Origin: Actinomadura soli
GTDB lineage: Bacteria > Actinomycetota > Actinomycetes > Streptosporangiales > Streptosporangiaceae
Length of the DNA: 39,641 bases
Direction of reading: 5' to 3'
Assembly: GCF_005889715.1 (NCBI RefSeq)
Contig: NZ_VCKW01000051.1
Span: 1 to 39,641 of the forward strand
Of the stretch, positions 17,489 to 26,660 are shown in pieces (within the stretch, counting starts at the first letter, position 1; the number at the start of each line of letters is the position of its first letter). A program made the translations under genes and the position numbers. The notes under the pieces were generated by a model that saw only the letters and a list, made by a program, of their open reading frames with translations, was not told where the DNA came from and did not search any database.

Positions 17489-18445
17489 ATGACCAAGAAA
17501 CACGCCAAAAGCGGACGCAGACGCCGCCGCATCATCGCCTCGGCCGTCCCCCTCGCCGTCGCCGGGCTGCTGCTCCTGGCGAACGCGGTCGCGGTGTCGG
17601 GGCAAGAAGCCGAGGCCACCGGGACCTCGATCCTCCCGCTGGACGGTGGGAGCGTTCACGTGCGGCGGGACGGCCCCCGCGATGCCCCGGCCCTCGTGCT
17701 GATCCACGGGCTGGCCGGGTCGACCCGCTGGTGGGACTCGCTGGTCCCGATGCTGGCGAAGTCCGCCCACGTCATCCGGATCGACCTGCTCGGGCACGGC
17801 CGGTCGGCCAAACCGTCCGGCGGCGGCTACGCGGTCCCGGAGCAGGGGCGGCGGGTCGGCGAGGCGCTGGACCGGCTCGGCGTGCGGCACGCCACCGTGG
17901 TCTGCCATTCCACCGGCGGCTCGGTCGCCACCGCGCTGGCCGAGCAGCGCCGCGACCTGGTGACGGCGCTGGCGCTCATCGATTCCGGGCCTCGCCTGGA
18001 CGCCTTCATCTCCGACGGGTTCGTCGGCCGCCTGCTGTTCGTCCCCGCCGCCGGGCACCTGCTGTGGCGGCTCCGGACCGACAAGATCATCCGCCGGGGT
18101 CTGGACACCGCGTTCAGCCGCCGCGGCTACGAGGTCCCGCAGCAGCTCGTCGACGACGTGCGCGGCGTCACCTACCACGCCCTCACCGCGACATCGGAGG
18201 CGGTCGACGACTATCTGCGGCAGCGCGCGCTCCCCGAGCGGCTGACGGCGGTCGGCAAGCCGCTGCTGGTGATCTTCGGCGAGGACGACCGGAGATGGCG
18301 GTCGTCCTCGGCCGCCGACTACCGCGCCGTCCCGGGCGCGAGGGTCGAGGTACTGCCTGGCCTCGGACACTCGCCCATGCTCGAGGACCCTCCCAGGACC
18401 GCCGCACCCCTCCTGACCTTCACCGCGACCCACGCCCCCCGGTGA
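17489..18445 (+). CDS. membrane-anchored alpha/beta hydrolase
   Basis: A 318-residue protein. An Arg/Lys-rich start (KKHAKSGRRRRR) precedes a hydrophobic helix at ~14-37, acting as signal anchor or uncleaved signal. The hydrolase core shows LIHGLAGSTRWWDSL, the oxyanion region. IDLLGHGRSAKP follows. The nucleophile elbow is VCHSTGGS with Ser141 (Cys in place of the usual first Gly). The acid is in FGEDDRRW and the His in GLGHSPMLE. It probably faces the outside of the membrane. Substrate unknown. A hairpin directly after the stop should end transcription. Confidence 0.87.
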   Translation: MTKKHAKSGRRRRRIIASAVPLAVAGLLLLANAVAVSGQEAEATGTSILPLDGGSVHVRRDGPRDAPALVLIHGLAGSTRWWDSLVPMLAKSAHVIRIDLLGHGRSAKPSGGGYAVPEQGRRVGEALDRLGVRHATVVCHSTGGSVATALAEQRRDLVTALALIDSGPRLDAFISDGFVGRLLFVPAAGHLLWRLRTDKIIRRGLDTAFSRRGYEVPQQLVDDVRGVTYHALTATSEAVDDYLRQRALPERLTAVGKPLLVIFGEDDRRWRSSSAADYRAVPGARVEVLPGLGHSPMLEDPPRTAAPLLTFTATHAPR

Positions 18446-18446
18446 A

Positions 18447-18475
18447 CCCCCGGCACCCGATTCGGGACGCCGGGG
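18447..18475 (+). terminator. hairpin terminator after the anchored hydrolase
   Basis: CCCCGGC (18448-18454) pairs with GCCGGGG (18469-18475), and an inner CCG/CGG pair shortens the loop. It begins two bases after the stop codon. No T-run follows, as is usual in high-GC actinomycetes. Confidence 0.5.
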
Positions 18476-18603
18476 AGTCACCCGGTCCACGCAAATGACC
18501 CCGTACGGGGAGATTCGGCCGCGTAACGACCGGCGCTTGGAACTGACCGACTTGCCGACGACATGACCCCTCTGCATGGCGCGCGGCGCGCTTCACCGTG
18601 AGG

Positions 18604-18916
18604 TCACCTGCTGACGACGTCGGCGCCGGTGACGGTCTCGCCGCGAACGGCCGACCTCGCGCCGATGGTGGCACCGGGCAGGAGGCGGTGTAGTCGGCTT
18701 CGCTGTTGCCCAAGCCGCTCATGGCGTAGGTGGTGATGGGATGGTCTTGCCGGTGAAGCCGAGCTTCTCGGTGACGACCAGCAAGACGACCCGATAAGGG
18801 GCAAGATCGGGGAGAGCGCCGGTGACGGCGGGGAGAGCGTCGGCGTTCCGCTCTTGGACGTTGCGGCCGACGGTCCGCTCGTGGTCATGGGGTTTCAACA
18901 CGATCGATACCGGCAC
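18604..18916 (-). pseudogene. unidentified gene remnant in three frames
   Basis: On the minus strand good protein-like sequence runs VLKPHDHERTVGRNVQERN, then VVLLVVTEKLGFTGKTIP. It continues after a one-base shift as ITTYAMSGLGNSEADYTA, and after another as LLPGATIGARSAVRGETVTG, stopping at 18604. Three consecutive frames joined at two points suggest a decayed gene (or assembly errors). I do not recognise the family. The 5' part is overlapped by the 3' end of the RidA gene. Confidence 0.4.
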
Positions 18917-19361
18917 CGGCTCTTACCGCCTCGCCCAGATCCGCGCCCGAGCCCGAACGACGAGAGCTTCCTATGAGGGCGATCGCTTCGATCTCGACAA
19001 GTTGGTCGGGGTATCCAAGGGCAGCGACTCCGAGCAGAGTGCTTGGTGCATCATGCTCTCCGAATGCCGTCCTGATCGCTTCCCAGGCGGTTACGAGGTC
19101 GCTGCGGTCACTCGACGCGACGTAGATCGTCGTTTTCAGAACCTCCGTCAGAGCGGTCCCTGCGTGCGCCAACGTCTCGACCAGATTCGCCATGGCTTGC
19201 TGGGCTTGGGCTTCAACGTCACCGACACCGACTGTTGCCCCATTCTTATCCAAGGGACATGCCCCGGCGGTGTAGACCACAGCTCCGGGTTGAGCGATCG
19301 AGGCGTACGCGTATGGAACACCGCCGAACAGGCGGTCAGGACGGAGGAGTTGCACAGGCAT
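18885..19361 (-). CDS. RidA-family protein
   Basis: A 158-residue member of the YjgF/YER057c/UK114 (RidA) family, which typically hydrolyse reactive imine/enamine intermediates. Features: PYAYASIAQPGAVVYTAGAC, DVEAQAQQAMANLVETLAHA, LTEVLKTTIYVASS and the C-terminal VEIEAIALIG. The normal domain is ~130 residues; the last ~30 (SSRRSGSGADLGEAV and onward) are an extension reading into the neighbouring remnant, so the original stop may be lost. The catalytic-type Arg of true RidA (near the C-terminal third) is not obvious, so enzymatic role is uncertain. Confidence 0.82.
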   Translation of the reverse strand: MPVQLLRPDRLFGGVPYAYASIAQPGAVVYTAGACPLDKNGATVGVGDVEAQAQQAMANLVETLAHAGTALTEVLKTTIYVASSDRSDLVTAWEAIRTAFGEHDAPSTLLGVAALGYPDQLVEIEAIALIGSSRRSGSGADLGEAVRAGAGIDRVETP

Positions 19362-19588
19362 TCACTGAGCGTGCCCGATCGGACCGTGGCAGAACAACTG
19401 AGTTAACCACCCGACACGAAGTGGTTCTCACCGGCAATCTCGGCTCGCCGACCTCGTCCGCCACGTCGTCGCGACCTGGCAAGGGCACGCCGCCAACGGC
19501 TCCCGGCGGCCAGCCCGGCCGCCCGATCAGCTCCCACCGACGTCAGCCGACGCCCCGAAACTGAGCCATCGCGAAGGATGCGATCCGA

Positions 19589-20254
19589 ATGCGACCTGAA
19601 CGACATGGCAAGACCTTCGACGTCGCCGCGCTGCCGGCGCGGCTCGGGCACGTCTACTGGATTGGCGGCGGGAGCGGTGCAGGCAAGTCGACCATCGCCC
19701 GTCGCATAGCGGCCCGGCACGGTCTGCATCTCTACGCGACCGACGAGGCGATGTCGGACCACGCCAGCCGGAGCGCCCCCGAAGACAGCCCATTGCTGGG
19801 CGAGTTCAAGGCCATGGACATGGACGAGCGATGGGTGAACCGATCTGCGGAAACGATGCTTGAGACGTTCCACTGGTTCCGGGGCGAGGGCTTCGGCCTG
19901 ATCGTCGAAGACCTCCTCCGCCTCCCCAGGGAGCCGAGTGTGATCGTCGAGGGGTTTCGACTGTTGCCCCACCTGGTCAAACCTCTCCTCGTCGTGCCTG
20001 GTCACGCCGTCTGGCTGCTCCCGACACCCGAGTTCCGCCGGGCCGCGTTCGAGCACCGCGGCTCGCTGTGGGAGATCGCCCGCAAGACCAGTAATCCGGA
20101 GACGGCCCTGCGCAACCTGCTCGCGCGTGACCGGATGTTCACCGAACGGCTCTCCGAGGAAACGAAACGTCTCGAACTGCCGGTCATCGAGGTCGACACC
20201 ACGATGGCCGAGGATGAGCTGGCCGAGCGAGTGACCAAAGCGTTCGGACTCTGA
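19589..20254 (+). CDS. P-loop kinase-like ATPase
   Basis: A 221-residue P-loop NTPase of the zeta/AAA_18 small-kinase type. Walker A GGGSGAGKST at 26-35. ATDEAMSDHASR follows as the second strand, with an acidic DEA. VIVEGFRLLPHLVKPLL occupies the Walker B/mid position, RNLLARDRMFTERL the lid region, and the C-terminal strand is VIEVDTTMAEDELAERV. Such proteins phosphorylate small molecules, and some modify antibiotics, but no specific substrate signature is visible. It stands alone on the plus strand, 230 bp from the divergent RidA gene. Confidence 0.75.
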   Translation: MRPERHGKTFDVAALPARLGHVYWIGGGSGAGKSTIARRIAARHGLHLYATDEAMSDHASRSAPEDSPLLGEFKAMDMDERWVNRSAETMLETFHWFRGEGFGLIVEDLLRLPREPSVIVEGFRLLPHLVKPLLVVPGHAVWLLPTPEFRRAAFEHRGSLWEIARKTSNPETALRNLLARDRMFTERLSEETKRLELPVIEVDTTMAEDELAERVTKAFGL

Positions 20255-20549
20255 GCCGGGACAGCGCACGCCGCCACCAGCCCGTCTTGTCGTCGAGCGG
20301 CGTGGGCGATGTTCTTGGGCGCGACCCACGATCGAGCCATTGAAGACAGGCGTTCAAGCAGTTGCGATATCTGACTCCGCCAGCGGAAACCCGCTGAGCT
20401 GGGCTAACGCAATCGCTTGTGCCGGGTGACGGCGGTCTTACCGGCACCCCGGTTCGCGAGGTTCGTGGTGTGTCTCGGCGCCGGGCGCGCCGATCGGATG
20501 GACGCCAACGCGCGTTCTTCGCCTTCTTCGTCGCGGCCCGGATCGTGCG

Positions 20550-21635
20550 TCAGTCGGTCGCGGGGGTGCCTGGCGGCGGCCGGGTGGCGCGGTGGCCGGC
20601 GAGGATACGGGTGAGGTCGGTGACCGGGGAGGCCGCCAGCTTGTGGTTGGTGTCGTCGTAGCCCCGGGTCGTGCGGGGGTCGGCGTGCCCGGCCAGGTCC
20701 TGGACCTTGGCGAGCGGGACGTCGTTGCCGAGCAGGGTGGTGATAACGGTACGGCGCCCGCTGTGCGGGGACAGCCGGTGGGCGGCGGGCAGCCCGGCCC
20801 GTTCCGCCTGCCGGCGCAGGATGTTGGTGACGTCGCGCTGGGTGAGGCGCTTGCCGCCGGGCTTGGCGGGATCGTGGGGGTGCGGGGCGGTGACCAGCAG
20901 CGGGCCCGGCGGGCAGGAGCCGTCCGGATGGCGGCGGGCGCGGACGGCGAGATAGGCGTCCAGGACGCGGCACAGCTCGCCGTCCAGGCGCACGAGGTCA
21001 CGGCCTCCGGGGCCCTTGCCCTTCACGCGATGACGCAGGACCCGGTAGCCCGCCTCGATGTCCAGGTCGGCCAGGTCGGCCTGGGTGAACGCCGACACCC
21101 GGAGCGCGGTGTAGAACAGCAGCCCGATGACGGCCGCGTCGCGCCAGGCGGTCTCGGTCCCGCGGTCCGCGGCGCGGGCCTCGGCGGTGTCGAGGAGGCG
21201 GGCCGTCTCGGGGACGCTCAGCGTGGGCGCCTTGCGCGCGGACGCCGCGATCTCCGCGGTGGAGGGGCGTTTGACCAGCAGGGTCGGGTTGCGGTCGGCG
21301 ACGTCGTTGGACTGCAGGTAGGTGTACCAGGACGACACCGCCGCCAGCCTCCGGGCCCGGGTCGCGGCACTGGGCGGACGGACCGCGCCGCCGACGCTGA
21401 CGGTCATCGACGCCGACCAGTCGTCCACGTCCGCGCGGCGCGCCGTCCTCGGGTCCAGGCTGGTGCGGGCGCAGTAGTCCAGCCAGGCCGCGAGGTCGCG
21501 GTAGTAGGCGCGGCGGGTGGCGTCGCTGTTCTGTCCGCGCAGCCAGGCCGCGGTCAACGACCTGGCGCCGTAGCGGTCGCCGGGCTCGTCGGCGGGCTGC
21601 GACTCTGCGTTGTTCTGCCAGTAGCGATTCGTCAT
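20550..21635 (-). CDS. tyrosine recombinase/integrase, apparently intact
   Basis: A 361-residue site-specific recombinase. The N-terminal SAM-like core-binding domain spans ~36-118 (DATRRAYYRDLAAWLDYCAR; AVSSWYTYLQSNDVADRNP). The catalytic domain has Arg179 (FYTALRVSAF), Lys near 205 (RVKGKG), His291/Arg294 (SPHSGRRT), His317 (LAGHADPRTT) and the Tyr326 nucleophile (RGYDDTN), so all active-site residues are present. It is divergent from the transposase gene at 22265 across a 630-bp gap. The degenerate recombinase-like gene at 27546 shares DLAAWxDxC and WRDAAV with it, so both probably belong to the same element. No tRNA or clear att core was found next to it. Confidence 0.9.
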   Translation of the reverse strand: MTNRYWQNNAESQPADEPGDRYGARSLTAAWLRGQNSDATRRAYYRDLAAWLDYCARTSLDPRTARRADVDDWSASMTVSVGGAVRPPSAATRARRLAAVSSWYTYLQSNDVADRNPTLLVKRPSTAEIAASARKAPTLSVPETARLLDTAEARAADRGTETAWRDAAVIGLLFYTALRVSAFTQADLADLDIEAGYRVLRHRVKGKGPGGRDLVRLDGELCRVLDAYLAVRARRHPDGSCPPGPLLVTAPHPHDPAKPGGKRLTQRDVTNILRRQAERAGLPAAHRLSPHSGRRTVITTLLGNDVPLAKVQDLAGHADPRTTRGYDDTNHKLAASPVTDLTRILAGHRATRPPPGTPATD

Positions 21636-22264
21636 CGAGTGTCAGGCGGCAGGTCACAGGCATCCTCGTCCAGGTAGCTCCCCTCGAGGAACGCGCGCCG
21701 GTAAACCACATTGCTCCGAACGAAGGCTCAAGGCTTCGGCTCCCGACTGCGTGGTCGGAGACAAGGCAGGGCTGCGCGTTCGGAGTGATTGCCCCTCTCC
21801 AGGAAGTGCACGATGGCGACAGCGACCCTTGCCGTGATAGCGGCGCCGATAGTGCCCGGACCGGTGAACGATGCATGACTCCGGGCGAATTCACCTATCT
21901 GCGTGTGTTGGCCACATAAATTCCCCATGGATGCCTGTGTGACGTTTGCCCGATTTATGGAGCGCTGCCCACGCTGACGCTGGTGCCGAAAAACCACTGG
22001 CATCGCGTAACGAATCTACTGGTGAAGGTTGACGAAAGGGCAAGTCAGAGGCGATCTGCATGCTACTGCCAACGTATGTATCGTCACGTCATGCCAGTCG
22101 TTGCGGGTATAAAATGATCTTCTTTTGTGATCTTGGCCGAATGGTTTGGCGATTGGAGGTGCGTTTTTTATTGCCTTCTGGTAACTGGCCTGTGTGGCCG
22201 GTTGTCCTGATCGTGGAGTTGCTTGTGCTTCGAGGGAGTCGCTGAAACCCAGCAGGAGAGGTCG
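21636..22264. other. 630-bp divergent intergenic region, AT-richer, candidate element control/end region
   Basis: There is no supportable gene. The stretch from ~21,900 is noticeably AT-richer than its surroundings, with T-runs at 22163-22169. It must contain the promoters of the divergent integrase and transposase genes and possibly recombination sites. I saw small inverted elements (GACGTTTGCCC at 21942 and GACGAAAGGGCAAGTC at 22031) but no convincing long terminal repeat. Confidence 0.5.
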
Positions 22265-23920
22265 ATGGGTGACTTGGAACAAGGTGCCCCTGAGGTGATC
22301 GAGCGGCTGGGTTCCTTGGCTCAGGTGCGTCGCGCTGCAGTGCGGCGTTTGCTGGTGCTGGATCAGCGCGGCGATCTGAGTACCGAGCATGTGAGGGTCG
22401 TGGCGTCGTGTGTCGCGGTGCACGAGCGCACGGTTTGGCGGTGGCTGGAGCAAGCGCATGCCGATGGCCGCTGTGAGCGACTGCCGATCGCCCGATTCAC
22501 CCTGACCGAAGAGCTTCGTGCTCGGCTGGCCTTTTGGGGCGGGAACGCTTCGGCGCTGCATCGTGAGCTGGTCGCTGAGCAGGAGACTGGCGGGGTGAAG
22601 GCGCCTAGCCTGGCGACCTTGCATCGGGCGATCCGCCGGGATGTGTCCCAAGGGATACGTGCCGGGATCCGGGATGGTGAACAGGCCAGACGGGCATTCG
22701 ACATCCGGTTGCGGCGGCCGGACAAGAGCGAGGGCCACCGTAACCAGGTATGGGAGGCCGATCATGTCCAAGCGCCGGTCTGGGTGGAGGTCGATGGGAG
22801 ACCGGTTCGGCCGTGGATCACCTGGTTCATCGATTGCTACTGCTGCGCCGTGTGCGGGCTGGCCGTCACGGCGGGGTCTCCCAGCCGTGAGTCGATCTTG
22901 GCGGCGGCGAGGGCGTCGATCCTGTGCAGCGACCGCTATGGAGAGTTCGGTGGCCTCCCTGAGGCAGTGCGGATCGACCAGGGCAAGGACTTCTTGAGCG
23001 GGTCGGTGCGGGCGGCGCTGGGTCGATTCGCGATCCCGGTCGGTGTGCTGCCCGGATACTGCCCTTGGCTAAAGGGCACGGTGGAGATGGTCAACGGCGC
23101 CGTGGAAAAGATGTTCTTTGCCTCACTGCCGGGCTTCGCGCACGGTGCCAAGCGGCTCGGCGGTAAACCGGTCGATCCGAGCGAGCCGCTCCTAACGTTC
23201 TCGGGGTTCGTTGAGTTGCTGTTGGAGTGGGTCGCCGAGTGGAATCAGCGGATTCCCAAAGCGGTGCTGGACGACCGCACTCCCCAGCAGATGTGGCGTG
23301 ATGACCCAACTCCGTTGGAGCACGTTGAGGCCGAGGATCTGTGCCTGATGCTGCTGGAGGATGATGGGCGTCCGCGCAAGGTGTCCAACCAGGGCGTGAA
23401 GTGGAAGCGCCGGCACTATGTCAGCGAAGACCCCTGGATAGGCGATTATGTCGGTAAGTGGGTCAGGATCCGCTACATGCCTCACCACGATCATGAGATC
23501 GAGGTGTTCGATGCCTCCACGGGTGAGCATTTGGGGCGGGCGTTCCTGTGCGATCAGGCGTCTGCGGAACAGGTCCGCCAGATCCTGCGCGCGCGTCGCG
23601 AGGCCGCCGCCGAGCTGGAGCGGACATTGAAGGCCGCCGCGCGGCTGCGCCGTGAACGCTTCGCCGCTCTCACTGCTCCTGGCCCGGCCAAACGGTTGGG
23701 TGCGTTGACGTCGGCCGAGGCCGACGCCGAGGTGCGGTCGCGCGATGCCGGCCACGGCCGGCCACGGAAAGTGGCACGTCCGCAGGGGGTCGCGCTGCCC
23801 GAGCCCGCAGCTGGCTGGGTGTTGCCGGTCCAGCGCGCGGCCGAGCCCGAATCCGGCGAGAGGCCCATGCTTGCGGCCGCCGGCCAAGCCGACGAGCAGG
23901 ATCCGGGGCGTGAGACCTGA
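22265..23920 (+). CDS. Mu/TnsB-like DDE transposase
   Basis: A 551-residue transposase with a retroviral-integrase (rve) catalytic core. An N-terminal HTH region spans ~15-65 (VHERTVWRWLEQAHADGRC). Catalytic Asp166 is in WEADHVQAPVW, Asp238 in VRIDQGKDFLS, and Glu274 in KGTVEMVNGAVEKMF, 35 residues after the second Asp. The Mu-C-like beta barrel lies at ~375-440 (WKRRHYVSEDPWIGDYVG). The C-terminal ~110 residues are a basic coiled tail, where TnsB/MuA-type enzymes contact their ATPase. ATG 22265 follows AGGAGAGG. The gene is 15 bp from a TnsC/TniB-like ATPase gene in operon order. It is presumably the strand-transfer enzyme of the element. Confidence 0.88.
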   Translation: MGDLEQGAPEVIERLGSLAQVRRAAVRRLLVLDQRGDLSTEHVRVVASCVAVHERTVWRWLEQAHADGRCERLPIARFTLTEELRARLAFWGGNASALHRELVAEQETGGVKAPSLATLHRAIRRDVSQGIRAGIRDGEQARRAFDIRLRRPDKSEGHRNQVWEADHVQAPVWVEVDGRPVRPWITWFIDCYCCAVCGLAVTAGSPSRESILAAARASILCSDRYGEFGGLPEAVRIDQGKDFLSGSVRAALGRFAIPVGVLPGYCPWLKGTVEMVNGAVEKMFFASLPGFAHGAKRLGGKPVDPSEPLLTFSGFVELLLEWVAEWNQRIPKAVLDDRTPQQMWRDDPTPLEHVEAEDLCLMLLEDDGRPRKVSNQGVKWKRRHYVSEDPWIGDYVGKWVRIRYMPHHDHEIEVFDASTGEHLGRAFLCDQASAEQVRQILRARREAAAELERTLKAAARLRRERFAALTAPGPAKRLGALTSAEADAEVRSRDAGHGRPRKVARPQGVALPEPAAGWVLPVQRAAEPESGERPMLAAAGQADEQDPGRET

Positions 23921-23935
23921 TGAGAGGAGCCGTCG

Positions 23936-24706
23936 ATGAGGCCGGGGCATGTGACCTCGCTGCGCGCGGCGGGGAGAAACCACTATCTGAAGCTTGCGGG
24001 CGCGAACGTGGTCGCCACCGATGCCCTGCTGGTCACTAAGGAGAACCTTGCGAGAGTGATCGAGAAGCAGGCGATGATGTGCGTCTACGGCGAGTCTGGT
24101 GTGGGCAAGACTCTGTCGGTCAACGAATGCCTGGCTGACATCGCTCCGGATCTGACCTTGCGGATGGCGTTCGGCGCCTACCCGCGTCCACGGGATGTAC
24201 GCGAAACTCTTTTCGAGGCACTGGAGTTGCCAGGTCGCGCGCCCCGTCGCCCGTATGAGTTCACCCGGCTGCTGAAGGAAGAATTGTCGCGGCAGTTCCG
24301 TGTCCTGGTTTGCGATGAGGCGCAATGGCTCTCCCGGGAATGTTTCGAGTTGTACCGGCATCTTTGGGATCACGAGAGCACTCAGATCGCGATCGTGTTC
24401 GTCGGCGGCGCCGGCTGCTATCAGGTCCTGAGGAACGAGCCGATGCTGTCCTCCCGGATCTACATCTGGCAGGAGTTCACCCGCCTGTCGCGCGAGCAGG
24501 TGAGAAGCGTCATCCCGGCCTTTCATCCATTGTGGGAAAATGTCTCGGCCGCTGATATCGACGAGATCGACAAACAGGCCGCGCATGGCCGCTTCCGCGA
24601 CTGGGTCAAGATCACTTCCCTGGCGGTCGACGAAATGGAGGCCCGGGATAGCGGCATTCTCGATGAGGGTGTACTGGAGTGGGTGTTCAGTAAGAATAGG
24701 GCCTAA
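23936..24706 (+). CDS. TnsC/TniB/MuB-like transposition ATPase
   Basis: A 256-residue AAA+ ATPase. Walker A GESGVGKT at 52-59, Walker B VLVCDEAQWL at 123-132, and sensor-1 region IAIVFVGGAGC. LSSRIYIWQEFTRLSREQV follows, the typical arginine-finger/lid layout of transposon ATPases that select targets and activate a DDE transposase. ATG 23936 has GAGGAG upstream. It is the second gene of the plus-strand element operon. Size and order match TniB or the short TnsC of Tn7/Tn402-like systems; no TniQ/TnsD is recognisable downstream. Confidence 0.87.
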   Translation: MRPGHVTSLRAAGRNHYLKLAGANVVATDALLVTKENLARVIEKQAMMCVYGESGVGKTLSVNECLADIAPDLTLRMAFGAYPRPRDVRETLFEALELPGRAPRRPYEFTRLLKEELSRQFRVLVCDEAQWLSRECFELYRHLWDHESTQIAIVFVGGAGCYQVLRNEPMLSSRIYIWQEFTRLSREQVRSVIPAFHPLWENVSAADIDEIDKQAAHGRFRDWVKITSLAVDEMEARDSGILDEGVLEWVFSKNRA

Positions 24707-24809
24707 CCTCCGTTCTCGATTACTGCTGGGTGAGCGCCCAGGGTTGGTGACCGAGGGAGGGGTCGGCTGCCGGGCTCCGACCGGCTGCCAGGACGACGGG
24801 AGGTTCACC

Positions 24810-26660
24810 GTGGTGGAGCATGCGGTCTACCCAGCGGCTGTCGCCCAGGCCGGGGCAAGGCCGACACCGCAGGCCGACCCCGACAGGCCGCAGGCGCCGG
24901 CCGCCTCGAGGCCGACAGCCGACCCGCCGGTGGTGACGATCGCCTTGGACGTCGACGACGAGTACAGCAATGTCCAAGCGATCATGAGCCTGCACGATCC
25001 CGCTGCGGGACGGATTGTGGTGCACCCGACTCCAGCGGTGGGGGGCAGGCTCACCCTGGCCCACGATCTCATGGGCGCGTTGGGAAAGTCGGCCACTGCG
25101 CGCAACGCTGGGCGCGGCGTGACGGAGATCTGGCTGCAGGCCGCAGCCTGGATCTGCGGGTCGGGCATCAGCGAGATCGTGGTCTTGCGGGCGCATCTGC
25201 TGCCCCGGCCGGCATTGGCGCGGCTGGTGCAACTGGCCGCCGACACCGGCGCCGCATTGATCTTGGTGTGGCATGAACGGCCGCCTGCTGACTGGCGCCA
25301 GGTTCTGCCCGCCGCCACACTGGCGGTGCTTGAGGACGCGCAGGAAGCCTTCGTGAAAGCCCGCGATCGTTTTCGGTCTCGGCCGGCGCCAGCCGAGGCC
25401 GTGCCGCTGTACTGCAGCCCGCAGCTGCCTGCGGACGCCGGTCCGGCGCTGGCGCACGCACTGCAGGCGCCGCTGCCCGCCCTGCCCGCGGCACCGCTGG
25501 CTGGTTTCCGTGCCCAGTTGAGCAGATTCCTTGGACCCGATGAGTTCACCCAGGCTGACCTGCTGTACGCGGCCGCGATGGACGCGGTGTGCGGTTTCTT
25601 GACCGGCAGCCAGTGGTATGACCGCGACCACGTCCGGCCCTCTGTATGGCACTCAGGCGCCCCGCCTTCTCACCACCCCGCTGGTGGTGGCGATCCGGTG
25701 AGACGCCAGCCCGACGCCGATTCAGTGGCCGAGGCGGTCAACGCTCAGGAGGGGAAAGCCGAGAGCGGATCGGAGGCCGGGTCGTGCCCTGAGCCGCCGG
25801 GCGAGAGGGAGGGGCACGCCGAACCAGACAGCGTGGTGCAGGGTCAGGGGTGTCAGGAGGCGTTCGCCGCCGCGGCCGACGAAACCGATCATGCGTGGGG
25901 TGCGGACGACGACGCGGACCGGTTTGAGGATCGGCGGGGGCACGGCGGGCTGGCGGTGTTTCCGATGCCCTGGCCAGACTCCAACGCGCTGGATGAATTC
26001 CTGCTGGCGCTGCTGAGCATCAGCAGTTCTCCCGCACACAGCCTGGTGCTGCTGCGCGGGGCGCAGGCGGGGTTCCTGCTGCACGGCCTGCTGCTGACTG
26101 TACCCGCCGATCCGGGGCGCCTGGGCGGCCCGGGGTTCGGCGGGCTTCCGCTCAGCGTGCAGGTGGCCGAGCAGATCCGGGCCAGTACGCTGGATCCGCT
26201 CCGGGCTGCCGCGCTGGCCCTGACATTGGCGACCGGCCTTGATCCGGCGGATCTGGGCTCCAGCCGGGCTCAGGACCTGGCCGATGACGCCTCCAGCATC
26301 GTGCTAGGGCCCTACCCATGGCGCTCAACCAGTACCGTGCTGCGCTTTCCGGTCCCCCCGCATGCTCGGGACCTGCTGGCCGCGGCCCGCGCCTACACCG
26401 TCCTAAGCGGGGGCGGTCCCGCCGAACCGCTGCTGTCGGCCGGGCTGGGGTATTACGAGCAAGAGGTGTGGGCGACCGCTGCAGCATGCGGGCTGGGGTT
26501 CCGCAGATCGCATCGGTGGGGGTCGCCCTTAGGTGAGCGTGCCGAACGGCCCGACTACTGGCATCTGCACCTGCGCTGCGTCTGGGTCGCCGCTCCGTTG
26601 CACGATAATCTCCATGGCTCCCCGGGAAGGCAGGTGGGAACCTATGCGCCGCCAGCTTGA
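24810..26660 (+). CDS. element-encoded protein: degenerate AAA-like segment plus degenerate recombinase-like segment
   Basis: A 616-residue protein that I do not recognise as a known family. GTG 24810 follows GGGAGG. Residues ~40-190 resemble a TniB-type ATPase stripped of its motifs: AHDLMGALGKSATARN, then EIVVLRAHLL where Walker B (VLVIDEAHxL) would be, then LVQLAADTGAALILVWHER. Residues ~285-390 are acidic and disordered. Residues ~435-590 recall a tyrosine-recombinase catalytic domain: LRAAALALTLATGLDPADLG at the box I position, with Asp where the catalytic Arg is expected. FPVPPHARDLLAAARAY and RRSHRWG follow. No Tyr nucleophile box is evident. It sits third in the transposase operon and overlaps the next gene by 17 bases. 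It may be a structural adaptor or target selector, which is inference. Confidence 0.7.
   Translation: MVEHAVYPAAVAQAGARPTPQADPDRPQAPAASRPTADPPVVTIALDVDDEYSNVQAIMSLHDPAAGRIVVHPTPAVGGRLTLAHDLMGALGKSATARNAGRGVTEIWLQAAAWICGSGISEIVVLRAHLLPRPALARLVQLAADTGAALILVWHERPPADWRQVLPAATLAVLEDAQEAFVKARDRFRSRPAPAEAVPLYCSPQLPADAGPALAHALQAPLPALPAAPLAGFRAQLSRFLGPDEFTQADLLYAAAMDAVCGFLTGSQWYDRDHVRPSVWHSGAPPSHHPAGGGDPVRRQPDADSVAEAVNAQEGKAESGSEAGSCPEPPGEREGHAEPDSVVQGQGCQEAFAAAADETDHAWGADDDADRFEDRRGHGGLAVFPMPWPDSNALDEFLLALLSISSSPAHSLVLLRGAQAGFLLHGLLLTVPADPGRLGGPGFGGLPLSVQVAEQIRASTLDPLRAAALALTLATGLDPADLGSSRAQDLADDASSIVLGPYPWRSTSTVLRFPVPPHARDLLAAARAYTVLSGGGPAEPLLSAGLGYYEQEVWATAAACGLGFRRSHRWGSPLGERAERPDYWHLHLRCVWVAAPLHDNLHGSPGRQVGTYAPPA

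Noticed and set aside
20255..20549. attachment site or tRNA next to the integrase 3' end
   Set aside because: No tRNA-like cloverleaf or repeated core could be seen on either side of the element; only a small AGCGG/CCGCT stem near 20,383.
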